DNA of 64,000 nt from Mesorhizobium sp. WSM4306 (lineage in GTDB: Bacteria; Pseudomonadota; Alphaproteobacteria; Rhizobiales; Rhizobiaceae): positions 310,001 through 374,000 of the forward strand of contig NZ_VFTC01000002.1 of NCBI RefSeq assembly GCF_007003975.1, read 5' to 3'. Within the stretch, counting starts at the first letter, position 1. The number at the start of each line of letters is the position of its first letter. Below the pieces are notes generated by a model, which saw only the letters and a program-made list of their open reading frames with translations, searched no databases and was not told the DNA's origin. Positions 57,394-64,000 of this stretch are shown one piece after another. Both the position numbers and the translations under genes were made by a program.

Positions 57394-57419
57394 CCCTTCT
57401 TCAATTCCCCGAACGAAAA

Positions 57420-57686
57420 TCAGCCCTTGATGGCGGCCGTCAGCTCGTCATAGGCCTTGCAGGCTTCGTCCAGCGTCGTGGCGCCCTGGTACTTGGTCGT
57501 CACCGCCTGCACCTTGGCCGTCAGGTCAGCCGCCTTGGACGGATCCTTGGTGATCGCCTCCTGCAGCGCGGCGGTCATCTCCTGCGCCTTCTTGGCCGCG
57601 ATCTCCTGCGTGCATTCGGGCGCCTTCGAACAGGCCGATGCGGCAAGCATGGCGACACCCACGCCGACGAGCAAAAACTTCTTCAT
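57420..57686 (-). CDS. Small lipoprotein-like protein
   Basis: An 88-aa protein: MKKFLLVGVGVAMLAASACSK is a lipoprotein signal with probable lipidated Cys in the ASAC box (Ala at -3 is not optimal). The rest is a charged helix (ECTQEIAAKKAQEMTAAL...). Start at 57686, nine bases after AGGAG; an ATG three codons earlier is too close to it. Function unknown. Confidence 0.75.
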   Translation of the reverse strand: MKKFLLVGVGVAMLAASACSKAPECTQEIAAKKAQEMTAALQEAITKDPSKAADLTAKVQAVTTKYQGATTLDEACKAYDELTAAIKG

Positions 57687-57867
57687 GTCAGTCATCTCCT
57701 CACAAAGGCAGAACTTGATCGTCGCTGCCTTCCAACGGCCGAAGCCGAGCGTCCCTTAGCCGCCGATTGCGGCAAAACGCAACGCGCGCACCGCACAAAC
57801 TTGTGTAACGCGGCCGCAACATCACGGCGGCCCCGGAGTCAGGCCGCCGCATCAGTTGAAGCAGGGT

Positions 57868-59076
57868 TCAGCTGCGAGGCTGCAGCAACGCCAGCAAAGC
57901 TGTCGATGCGGCAAGGACGGCGGTGAGAGTCAGAGGCGCCGTGGCGCCATAGTTGTCCACGACATAGCCGCCGACAACCGCGCCGATGGTGATGGCAATT
58001 TGGAAAGAGACGACCATCAGGCTGCCTGCCGCTTCCAGCGCGTCCGGTGCCGCACGGGACAGATTGGTCGGCAGCACCACCGGCCCCATGCCGAAGGCGA
58101 GGCCCCAAAGCGTAACGAAGCCGAAGGCAGCGCCGATGTGCACGCCCCAAAGCACCAATGCCAAAGCCGCAAACGCCATCAGGACGGCGGTGACCACGAG
58201 CGCCATGCGGATATTGGCGTCGGCCAAGCGGCCGCCGACAATGTTGCCGACCACGGCGGCGATGCCAAATCCGAGCAGAGCCAGCGCAATTGGCCCGGTC
58301 GCAAGCAGCGTCACGTGTTCGAGGAAGGGGCGCACATAGACAGAGCCGGCGAAATGCCCGGTCATCAGCAAGACAATCGCCAGCATGCCGAGTTGAATGC
58401 CACGCCGCCGTGTCAGCCGAAATACGTCTGCAAGACTGTTGCTCGCTGCCGCAGGCAAGGTCGGCAGGCTAAGCAACTGCAGCAGCATGGCAATCACGGC
58501 CAGCCCCGCCGTCATACCCATGGCGCTGCGCCATCCCAGCCAGTCGCTGATCAGCGCACCCATCGAGGGCGCGGCAATGGTGGCAAGCGAGACGCCGAGA
58601 GTGACGATGGCCATGCCTCGACCTGTCGCATTGGCGCCAACCAACCTTGCCACGACGGCAACCGAAAGTGCCCAGAAAGCGCTGAGAGCGATCCCCAGCC
58701 CGGCCCGGCCTAGCAACAACAGCCAGAAATTGGGCGCCAACGCTGCAAGAATATTGGAACCGACCGCCAGGGCCATGAGGCCAACCAGCACCGTCTTGCG
58801 GTTCAATCGGCCGATGAGAACATTGCTCAGCATGGCCGTCACGGCGCCGACGGAAGCGGTGGCGGTGACGACCTGTCCGGCTGTTCCTTCGCTGATGCCG
58901 AGATCGCGCGCCATCGGCGTCAACAGACCTGCCGGCAGGAATTCGGCGGACACCAGGGCAAAGCTGGTGGCCGCCAATGAAATGACCGCGAACCAGGTGG
59001 CTGCGCTCCACGCGGATGGCGCATCGGCATCAAGGCCAATCGCGGCGTCTTCAAGCTGTAATGTTGTGTCAGTCAC
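57868..59076 (-). CDS. MFS-family transporter (sugar/drug exporter type)
   Basis: A 402-aa protein with twelve membrane helices. FALVSAEFLPAGLLTPMARDLGISEGTAGQVVTATASVGAV and LNRKTVLVGLMALAVGS are the typical MFS arabinose-efflux/Bcr-type loops. Exports a drug or sugar; substrate unknown. The AraC gene lies 59 bp upstream in the same direction and likely regulates it. Confidence 0.9.
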   Translation of the reverse strand: MTDTTLQLEDAAIGLDADAPSAWSAATWFAVISLAATSFALVSAEFLPAGLLTPMARDLGISEGTAGQVVTATASVGAVTAMLSNVLIGRLNRKTVLVGLMALAVGSNILAALAPNFWLLLLGRAGLGIALSAFWALSVAVVARLVGANATGRGMAIVTLGVSLATIAAPSMGALISDWLGWRSAMGMTAGLAVIAMLLQLLSLPTLPAAASNSLADVFRLTRRRGIQLGMLAIVLLMTGHFAGSVYVRPFLEHVTLLATGPIALALLGFGIAAVVGNIVGGRLADANIRMALVVTAVLMAFAALALVLWGVHIGAAFGFVTLWGLAFGMGPVVLPTNLSRAAPDALEAAGSLMVVSFQIAITIGAVVGGYVVDNYGATAPLTLTAVLAASTALLALLQPRS

Positions 59077-59135
59077 GGAAGGATCTCCAAAGTTAGGAGA
59101 TCTTCATAGACGAGTCCGCTCGGATGATATGTATC

Positions 59136-60122
59136 CTAAAATCCGAAATTCATATCTATTCGTCCGGGAATTGTGCGGCGCACAACGCCTGGCGAAACAT
59201 TGGTGATCCGCTTGAACGCGCGAGCGAAAGATGCCTCGGAATCATAGCCCAAACGAGTGGCGACTTCGGCAACCGACAAGCCGTTTTGGCCCAGCAACTC
59301 GCGGGCAAGCTGCATACGCAGGCGAGCGAGATAGCGTGCAGCCCCCTCGCCCAATACAGCGCTGAAGCGCTCGGCGAAAATCGACCGCGATTGGCCTGCC
59401 ACGCCGGCCAGGCTTCCCAGCGTCCAGTTGTGGCCGGGGTCCCGGTGCATGGCTGCCAGAGCGCGGCCGATATGGGGGTCGCGGATGGCTGCGAGCCAAC
59501 CGGTGGTCGAAGCGCCATTGCAATTGACCCAGCAGCGGATGAGCCGGGCTGTCAGCAAATCCGCCATACGCGACAGGATGGTGGCGCTGCCCATCTGCGG
59601 TTGCGCGGCCTCGACCGTCATCGCCGCGAGCAAAGGACCGATCACCGGGTCGTTGCCGGCCACGTCGCACCCCTTGATGACAGGCGGCATCAGCGTGATC
59701 AATGGGTTGAGCGCACAAGAACCCAAGGCCATGGAGCCGCAGAACAGGGTGCTTGTCGCGCCCGTCCCTTCCCGCACCACTTCGCTGAAATTGCCCCCCA
59801 ACTTGATCACCTGGCAACCCGCAAGCGAGTCGCTTGCAACGTCCGGCGCGCTGGCCAGCCGGTGGGCAATGCCTTGCGGCAGCAGCATCAGATCGCCATC
59901 GCGCAACTCCTGCCAGCCTTGCGCTTCGGTGTGAATCCAGCATGGACCCTGGCCGACAAAGTGAAAACGAAGCAGCGGCTGTTGCGGAAATTCTATGCTC
60001 CATGGATGTCGGAGCTCGCAGCGGCCGTAGTTGACACCGCTCAAGCGAAAGTCTTGCAGAACCTCGCTGAGGGCATCCATCGGGATATGTGGCGAAGACG
60101 GCTGGGACGAATGGTCAGACAT
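59136..60122 (-). CDS. AraC-family transcriptional regulator with cupin_6-type sensor
   Basis: A protein of about 328 aa. N-terminal sensor LLRFHFVGQGPCWIHTEAQGWQELRDGDLMLLPQGIAHRL and C-terminal double HTH (WTLGSLAGVAGQSRSIFAERFSAVLGEGAARYLARLR... LSVAEVATRLGYDSEASFARAFKRITNVSPG). Start at 60122 assumed; an upstream TTG/ATG would add 19 residues. Adjacent to the MFS exporter. Confidence 0.9.
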   Translation of the reverse strand: MSDHSSQPSSPHIPMDALSEVLQDFRLSGVNYGRCELRHPWSIEFPQQPLLRFHFVGQGPCWIHTEAQGWQELRDGDLMLLPQGIAHRLASAPDVASDSLAGCQVIKLGGNFSEVVREGTGATSTLFCGSMALGSCALNPLITLMPPVIKGCDVAGNDPVIGPLLAAMTVEAAQPQMGSATILSRMADLLTARLIRCWVNCNGASTTGWLAAIRDPHIGRALAAMHRDPGHNWTLGSLAGVAGQSRSIFAERFSAVLGEGAARYLARLRMQLARELLGQNGLSVAEVATRLGYDSEASFARAFKRITNVSPGVVRRTIPGRIDMNFGF

Positions 60123-60283
60123 ATGGCTGATATAGATGCCAAACGTCCGGCAGGCAAGCAGAGACCATTCTTCCACCATGGGAAACGCTCCAGCTGCATC
60201 CTACCCGTCCAGGCAGGCTTCCCGCCCTTGCCTCACGCTCCAACTGCATGCAAGGAGTGCTGTCGGACACAGGGACAAGAGGC

Positions 60284-62134
60284 ATGGCGGCGGAAGCATC
60301 GGGCAGCGATCTCATTCAGGTGGTGGCGCTGCTTGCCGCGGGCGTCGTTGCCGTTCCGATCTTCAAGCGCATGGGGCTGGGCTCGATCCTCGGCTATCTC
60401 GCCGCCGGCGTGGTTATCGGCCCGTTCGGCATCCGCATCTTTTCCGAATCGGAAGCCATCCTGCATGTCGCCGAACTCGGCGTCGTCATGTTCCTGTTCA
60501 TCATCGGGCTGGAGATGCAGCCGTCGCGGCTGTGGGGCCTGCGCCGCGAGATTTTCGGGCTCGGCGCGCTGCAGGTCGGCGTCTGCGCGGTGCTTCTGAC
60601 TCTCGTCGGATTAGCGGGCGGGTTTCCGATCGCACAATCCTTCGTCGCCGGCGCCGGTTTCGTGCTGACCTCGACGGCGATCGTCATGCAGCTTCTGGAA
60701 GAGCGCGGCGAGATGGCCAGCCCCAAGGGCCAGCGCATCGTTTCGATCCTGCTGCTCGAGGATCTGGCAATCGTGCCGCTTCTGGCGCTGGTCGCCTTCC
60801 TGGCGCCGGGCGGTGCCGAGATGACCCTGCAGCAAAGGCTGACCGAGGTCGGCATCGGCCTTGGCGCCATCGTCGGGCTGGTGGTGGCCGGCCGCTATCT
60901 GCTCAATCCGTTCTTCCGCATCCTGGCTGACGCCAAGGCGCGCGAAGTGATGACAGCAGCGGCTTTGCTGGTCGTGCTGGGGTCGGCGCTGGTCATGCAG
61001 CTTTCCGGCCTGTCGATGGCGATGGGCGCCTTCCTTGCCGGCGTGCTTCTGTCGGAATCGACCTTCCGCCATCAGCTGGAAGCCGACATCGAACCTTTTC
61101 GCGGCATCCTGCTTGGCCTGTTCTTCCTCGCTGTCGGCATGTCGCTCGACCTACATGTGGTGATCGACAACTGGCGGCTCGTCGCCATCTATGTCGTCGC
61201 CTACATGGTGATGAAGGCGCTCGGCATCTATCTCGTCGCCCGCATGCTGAAGAGCGGCCACCGCGAAGCGCTGGAGCGCGCCGTGTTCATGGCGCAGGGC
61301 GGCGAATTCGCCTTCGTGCTTTACTCCGCCGCGGCGGCAGTCGGCATCATCGACAGCAGGGCCAACGCCACGCTGACCGCGATCATCATCATCTCCATGG
61401 TGCTGACGCCGCTGGCGATCATTGCGCTTAGATATTTGACGCCGCGCGACGAGCAGTCGCTCGAAGGCGTCGATATTGCCGAAGGGCTGACCGGCAGTGT
61501 TCTGGTCATCGGCTTCGGCCGCTTCGGCCAGATCGCCAGCCAGCCGCTTTTGTTGCGCGGCATCGACGTGTCGATCATCGACAACGATGTCGAAATGATC
61601 CAGGCGGCGGCCGATTTCGGCTTCAAGGTCTATTATGGCGACGGTACGCGGCTGGACATTCTGCGCGCCGCGGGCGCCGGTCGCGCACGCGCCGTGTTGA
61701 TCTGCGTCGACAAGGCGGACGCTGCGGTTCGCATTGCCGAACTGATCAAGGCGGAATTCCCGCTGCTGACCGTTCTGGCACGTGCGTACGATCGCGGCAC
61801 CGCGCTGTCGCTCATCCGTGTCGGAGTGGATTTCCAGCTGCGCGAAACTTTCGAATCGGCCCTCGTCTTCGGTGGCTCGGCGCTCGAAGCGCTTGGCGTC
61901 GAACCGGAAGACGTCGCCGACGTCATCGAGGATGTGCGGCGCCGCGACAACGACCGCTTCGAGACGCAGTTGGCGGAAGGCATACGGGCTGGCCGGCGCT
62001 TCCTCAGGGGCAATATCGGCACGCCGATACCGACGCCGCTCGCCCCGCCGCGTCGACCCGGCCAGGCGCTGAATGAAGAAACCGCCGGTGTGTTGCAAAA
62101 ATCCGAATCCGCCCAATCAGAGGAAGGCAGATGA
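60284..62134 (+). CDS. CPA2-family cation:proton antiporter with RCK (TrkA-N) domain, KefB/C-like
   Basis: A 616-aa protein: about 12 membrane helices (FKRMGLGSILGYLAAGVVIGPFGIRIF near the start) and a TrkA-N domain with nucleotide loop VLVIGFGRFGQIASQPLLLRG near residue 405. Likely potassium efflux in exchange for protons, controlled by a nucleotide or glutathione adduct; the exact ion is not proven. Start was placed at 60284 (AGGGACAAGAGGC upstream); 60248 remains possible. It overlaps the next gene by ATGA. Confidence 0.9.
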   Translation: MAAEASGSDLIQVVALLAAGVVAVPIFKRMGLGSILGYLAAGVVIGPFGIRIFSESEAILHVAELGVVMFLFIIGLEMQPSRLWGLRREIFGLGALQVGVCAVLLTLVGLAGGFPIAQSFVAGAGFVLTSTAIVMQLLEERGEMASPKGQRIVSILLLEDLAIVPLLALVAFLAPGGAEMTLQQRLTEVGIGLGAIVGLVVAGRYLLNPFFRILADAKAREVMTAAALLVVLGSALVMQLSGLSMAMGAFLAGVLLSESTFRHQLEADIEPFRGILLGLFFLAVGMSLDLHVVIDNWRLVAIYVVAYMVMKALGIYLVARMLKSGHREALERAVFMAQGGEFAFVLYSAAAAVGIIDSRANATLTAIIIISMVLTPLAIIALRYLTPRDEQSLEGVDIAEGLTGSVLVIGFGRFGQIASQPLLLRGIDVSIIDNDVEMIQAAADFGFKVYYGDGTRLDILRAAGAGRARAVLICVDKADAAVRIAELIKAEFPLLTVLARAYDRGTALSLIRVGVDFQLRETFESALVFGGSALEALGVEPEDVADVIEDVRRRDNDRFETQLAEGIRAGRRFLRGNIGTPIPTPLAPPRRPGQALNEETAGVLQKSESAQSEEGR

Positions 62135-62679
62135 CCGCATTGGATGAACGCGCGCTCGCCGTCACCAAATTCTGGCGCGAGGCCGGCGAAGATGCCTGGT
62201 TCGAAAAGAACGACGCCTTCGACGCGGATTTTCGCAGCCGGTTCCTCGACCTGCACTTTGCGGCCGCGCGGCGCGAATGCGATGCCTGGTCGGAGCATGC
62301 CGAGGGTTCGCTGGCGCTGATGATCCTGCTCGACCAGTTTCCGCGCAACTGCTTTCGCGGCACCGGCCACATGTACGCCACCGACCCGCTGGCAAGGCTT
62401 TTTGCCGCCAAGGCGATCGCCGCCGGCCATGACCTTGCGCTGGAAGAGGACCTGCGGGTCTTCCTGTACCTGCCCTATGAACATTCGGAGCTGCCCGCCG
62501 ACCAGGACAGATCGGTCGAGCTCACCACTGCCAGGGCGCCGGAGTATATCAAATACGCGGTCGAGCACCGCGACATCATCGAGCGTTTCGGCCGCTTTCC
62601 GCATCGCAACAAGATGCTTGGCCGCGAGACGACGGCGGACGAACAGGCATTTCTCGATGGTGGCGGGTTTTCCGGCTAG
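62131..62679 (+). CDS. DUF924-family protein
   Basis: A 182-aa helical protein with the family blocks VTKFWREAGEDAWFEKNDAFDADFRSRF, LALMILLDQFPRNCFRGT, YLPYEHSE and FGRFPHRNKMLGRE. Soluble, TPR-like fold; function unknown. Coupled by ATGA to the antiporter gene. Convergent with folK, overlapping its end by 4 bp. Confidence 0.92.
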   Translation: MTALDERALAVTKFWREAGEDAWFEKNDAFDADFRSRFLDLHFAAARRECDAWSEHAEGSLALMILLDQFPRNCFRGTGHMYATDPLARLFAAKAIAAGHDLALEEDLRVFLYLPYEHSELPADQDRSVELTTARAPEYIKYAVEHRDIIERFGRFPHRNKMLGRETTADEQAFLDGGGFSG

Positions 62680-63188
62680 CCCAGCCACCAGTCACGGCCG
62701 GAAGCCAGCCGCTCTATGCCTGACGCATCGACGGCGCCAAGCCGCTCGCTCACGCTGCGGCCGCCAACCTCCAGTTCCGGCGCGATCTCGGCCAAGGGCG
62801 CCAGCACGAAGGCGCGCTCCAGCATCCTGGGATGCGGCACTTCCAACCCGGTCTCGTGGATAATGCGGTCGCCGAACACCAGTATGTCGATATCGATCAG
62901 GCGCGGCCCCCAGCGCTCCTCGCGCACCCGCTTCAGCTTGCGCTCGGCCTCGAGGCAGAGATCGAGCAGAGCCCTTGGCGCCAGCCCCGTCGAGATTTCG
63001 GCGGCGGCGTTGAGGAAATCCGGCTGGTCGAGCTTGCCCCAAGGCGGTGTGCGGTAAAGCGAGGAGACGGCAATGACGCGCGTGCTCTCGTCAGCGTCCA
63101 GCAGGCGCAACGCCGTGGCCATCGAGGCCGCCGGATCGCCGAGATTGCCGCCAAGGCTGAGATAGACCGTGTTATTCGGGCCAGACAA
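62676..63188 (-). CDS. folK: 2-amino-4-hydroxy-6-hydroxymethyldihydropteridine pyrophosphokinase
   Basis: A 170-aa HPPK. VYLSLGGNLGDPAASM and RWGPRLIDIDILVFGD, containing the metal-binding Asp pair, are diagnostic. It pyrophosphorylates hydroxymethyl-dihydropterin in folate synthesis. The start is TTG at 63188, overlapping folB by 17 bp. The pathway neighbours folB and folP lie upstream in one operon. Confidence 0.94.
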   Translation of the reverse strand: MSGPNNTVYLSLGGNLGDPAASMATALRLLDADESTRVIAVSSLYRTPPWGKLDQPDFLNAAAEISTGLAPRALLDLCLEAERKLKRVREERWGPRLIDIDILVFGDRIIHETGLEVPHPRMLERAFVLAPLAEIAPELEVGGRSVSERLGAVDASGIERLASGRDWWLG

Positions 63189-63531
63189 CGGTCACCTCGA
63201 CATAATCGAGCACGCCGGGCACCGGCGCGTTGGGCTTGCGCACGGTGATCTCGGCCTTCCTGATCTGCGGAAACCGCGCCGTCAGCGCCTTCGCCACTTC
63301 GAGCGCCAGCGCCTCGATCAGGAAACGGCGATGTCCGGTGATGATCTTCTCAATCACCGTGAAGGCGATGCCGTAATTGACGGTGTCCTCGATGGAGTCA
63401 TCCTCCAGCGGGCGGCTGGGCTCGACCGTCAACTCGGCATCGACATAGAAACGCTGGCCGAGCGCCTCCTCCTCATCCAGCACGCCGTGCCGGGCAAAGA
63501 AGGCGCAGTTCTTCATGCGGATGACATACAT
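63172..63531 (-). CDS. folB: Dihydroneopterin aldolase
   Basis: A 119-aa FolB: MYVIRMKNCAFFARHGVLDEEEALGQRFYVDAEL and the C-terminal TVRKPNAPVPGVLDYVEVTV. The folate-pathway enzyme that makes 6-hydroxymethyl-7,8-dihydropterin. The folP stop is 3 bp upstream. Confidence 0.94.
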   Translation of the reverse strand: MYVIRMKNCAFFARHGVLDEEEALGQRFYVDAELTVEPSRPLEDDSIEDTVNYGIAFTVIEKIITGHRRFLIEALALEVAKALTARFPQIRKAEITVRKPNAPVPGVLDYVEVTVVWPE

Positions 63532-63534
63532 TTC

Positions 63535-64000
63535 TTAGTGTCCTGGGCTCAGCATCCTGGCCTTTCGCGCCAGCATAGCATCGGCGACGGCCAGTGCGTC
63601 CACGTTGATTGCGACATCGTGAACGCGAAACAGATCGGCGCCCTTGAGCCTGAGGATGACGCTGGTGGCTGCCGTACCGGCGCCGCGCTCGGCGGCCTCG
63701 CGGCCGGTGACGGTGCCGACGAAGCGTTTCCTGGAAGTGCCGGCCATCAGGGGAAAGCCCAGCGCCGTCAGTTCGGAAAACCGAGCCATCAGGTCGAGGT
63801 TTTCCTCGGCCGTCTCTTTGGCGAAGCCGAAGCCGGCATCGAGCACGATATGGTCATCCTCAACGCCATTGCGCTTGGCGATTTCCAGCGATGCCTTCAG
63901 GAATAAAAATTGATCGTCGATGACGTCGGGCAGCTTTTGCCGCTCGCGCCCGGTGTGCATGATGACCAGCCCGGCGCCGGTCTCGGCGGCGACGCGGGCA
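63535..64000 (-). CDS. folP: Dihydropteroate synthase, C-terminal part (cut by window edge)
   Basis: The visible 154 codons hold the central and C-terminal part: GAGLVIMHTGRERQKLPDVI, FGFAKETAEENLDLMARF, the KRF-containing GTSRKRFVGTVTG, and the C-terminal RVHDVAINVDALAVADA, all typical. Joins p-aminobenzoate to the pterin diphosphate; sulfonamide target. The start lies beyond the right edge. First of folP-folB-folK. Confidence 0.93.
   Translation of the reverse strand, partial: ARVAAETGAGLVIMHTGRERQKLPDVIDDQFLFLKASLEIAKRNGVEDDHIVLDAGFGFAKETAEENLDLMARFSELTALGFPLMAGTSRKRFVGTVTGREAAERGAGTAATSVILRLKGADLFRVHDVAINVDALAVADAMLARKARMLSPGH

Overview
The window is a GC-rich chromosomal stretch of an alphaproteobacterium of the order Hyphomicrobiales (Rhizobiales), most likely Mesorhizobium or a close Phyllobacteriaceae relative. 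The inference rests on gene order (gyrA-coaD-two cyclophilins-queA-tgt, the rhizobial glpR-glpD-glpS-glpT layout, cckA near dksA), on alphaproteobacterial SOS boxes of the GTTC-N7-GTTC type, and on short palindromic intergenic repeats typical of rhizobia. No rRNA, tRNA, CRISPR array, phage or classical insertion sequence was seen.

Layout, left to right. 1-3.75 kb: glycerol/glycerol-3-phosphate use (two ABC ATPases, GlpD, GlpR), with an 11-bp phased operator-like array between glpR and glpD. 3.8-10.2 kb: an aromatic amino acid decarboxylase-like enzyme, then the Anbu cluster (proteasome-like peptidase, transglutaminase-like protein, alpha-E protein, circularly permuted ATP-grasp). This cluster is interrupted by a 463-bp four-helix-bundle gene cassette bounded by inverted heptamer repeats. 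10.3-17.3 kb: small regulators and a DsbA-like protein, then a compact minus-strand block coaD-ppiA-ppiB-DMT-queA-small ORF-tgt (pantetheine phosphate transfer, proline isomerisation, queuosine). 17.5-26.6 kb: gyrA, a SulP transporter, an AraC regulator facing two small ORFs, MarC, OsmC, a DUF2306-like protein and ssb. 26.7-32.7 kb: ssb and uvrA point away from each other and each has its own SOS box, but about 3 kb of unrelated genes (cupin, ArsR-SRPBCC pair, second-type ClpP, secreted protein) lie between them. 32.7-36.4 kb: GNAT, DUF72, a small membrane protein, a GGDEF cyclase, a 58-aa conserved-looking ORF and a long inverted repeat. 36.4-42.2 kb: the complete urea ABC transporter urtABCDE behind a consensus sigma-54 promoter. 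42.5-49.1 kb: secreted protein, Tat-exported PhoX-like phosphatase, gluconate-dehydrogenase-type GMC flavoprotein with its small subunit, glyoxalase I, an RHH protein and a DeoD-type phosphorylase. 49.2-57.7 kb: CckA cell-cycle kinase, FliO-like protein, DksA-like regulator, SixA-like phosphatase, a YcjX/YcjF pair and two small exported proteins. 57.8-64 kb: MFS exporter with AraC regulator, CPA2 antiporter, DUF924 protein, and the folate genes folP(partial)-folB-folK.

The most interesting non-routine signals are the four-helix-bundle cassette inside the Anbu operon (with ATC where a start ATG is expected), the phased GlpR-type operator array, the split ssb/uvrA SOS pair, the sigma-54 promoter of urtA, and a recurring pattern in which palindromic repeats sit exactly on or against stop codons. 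All functional calls come from reading the sequence. No database search was run.
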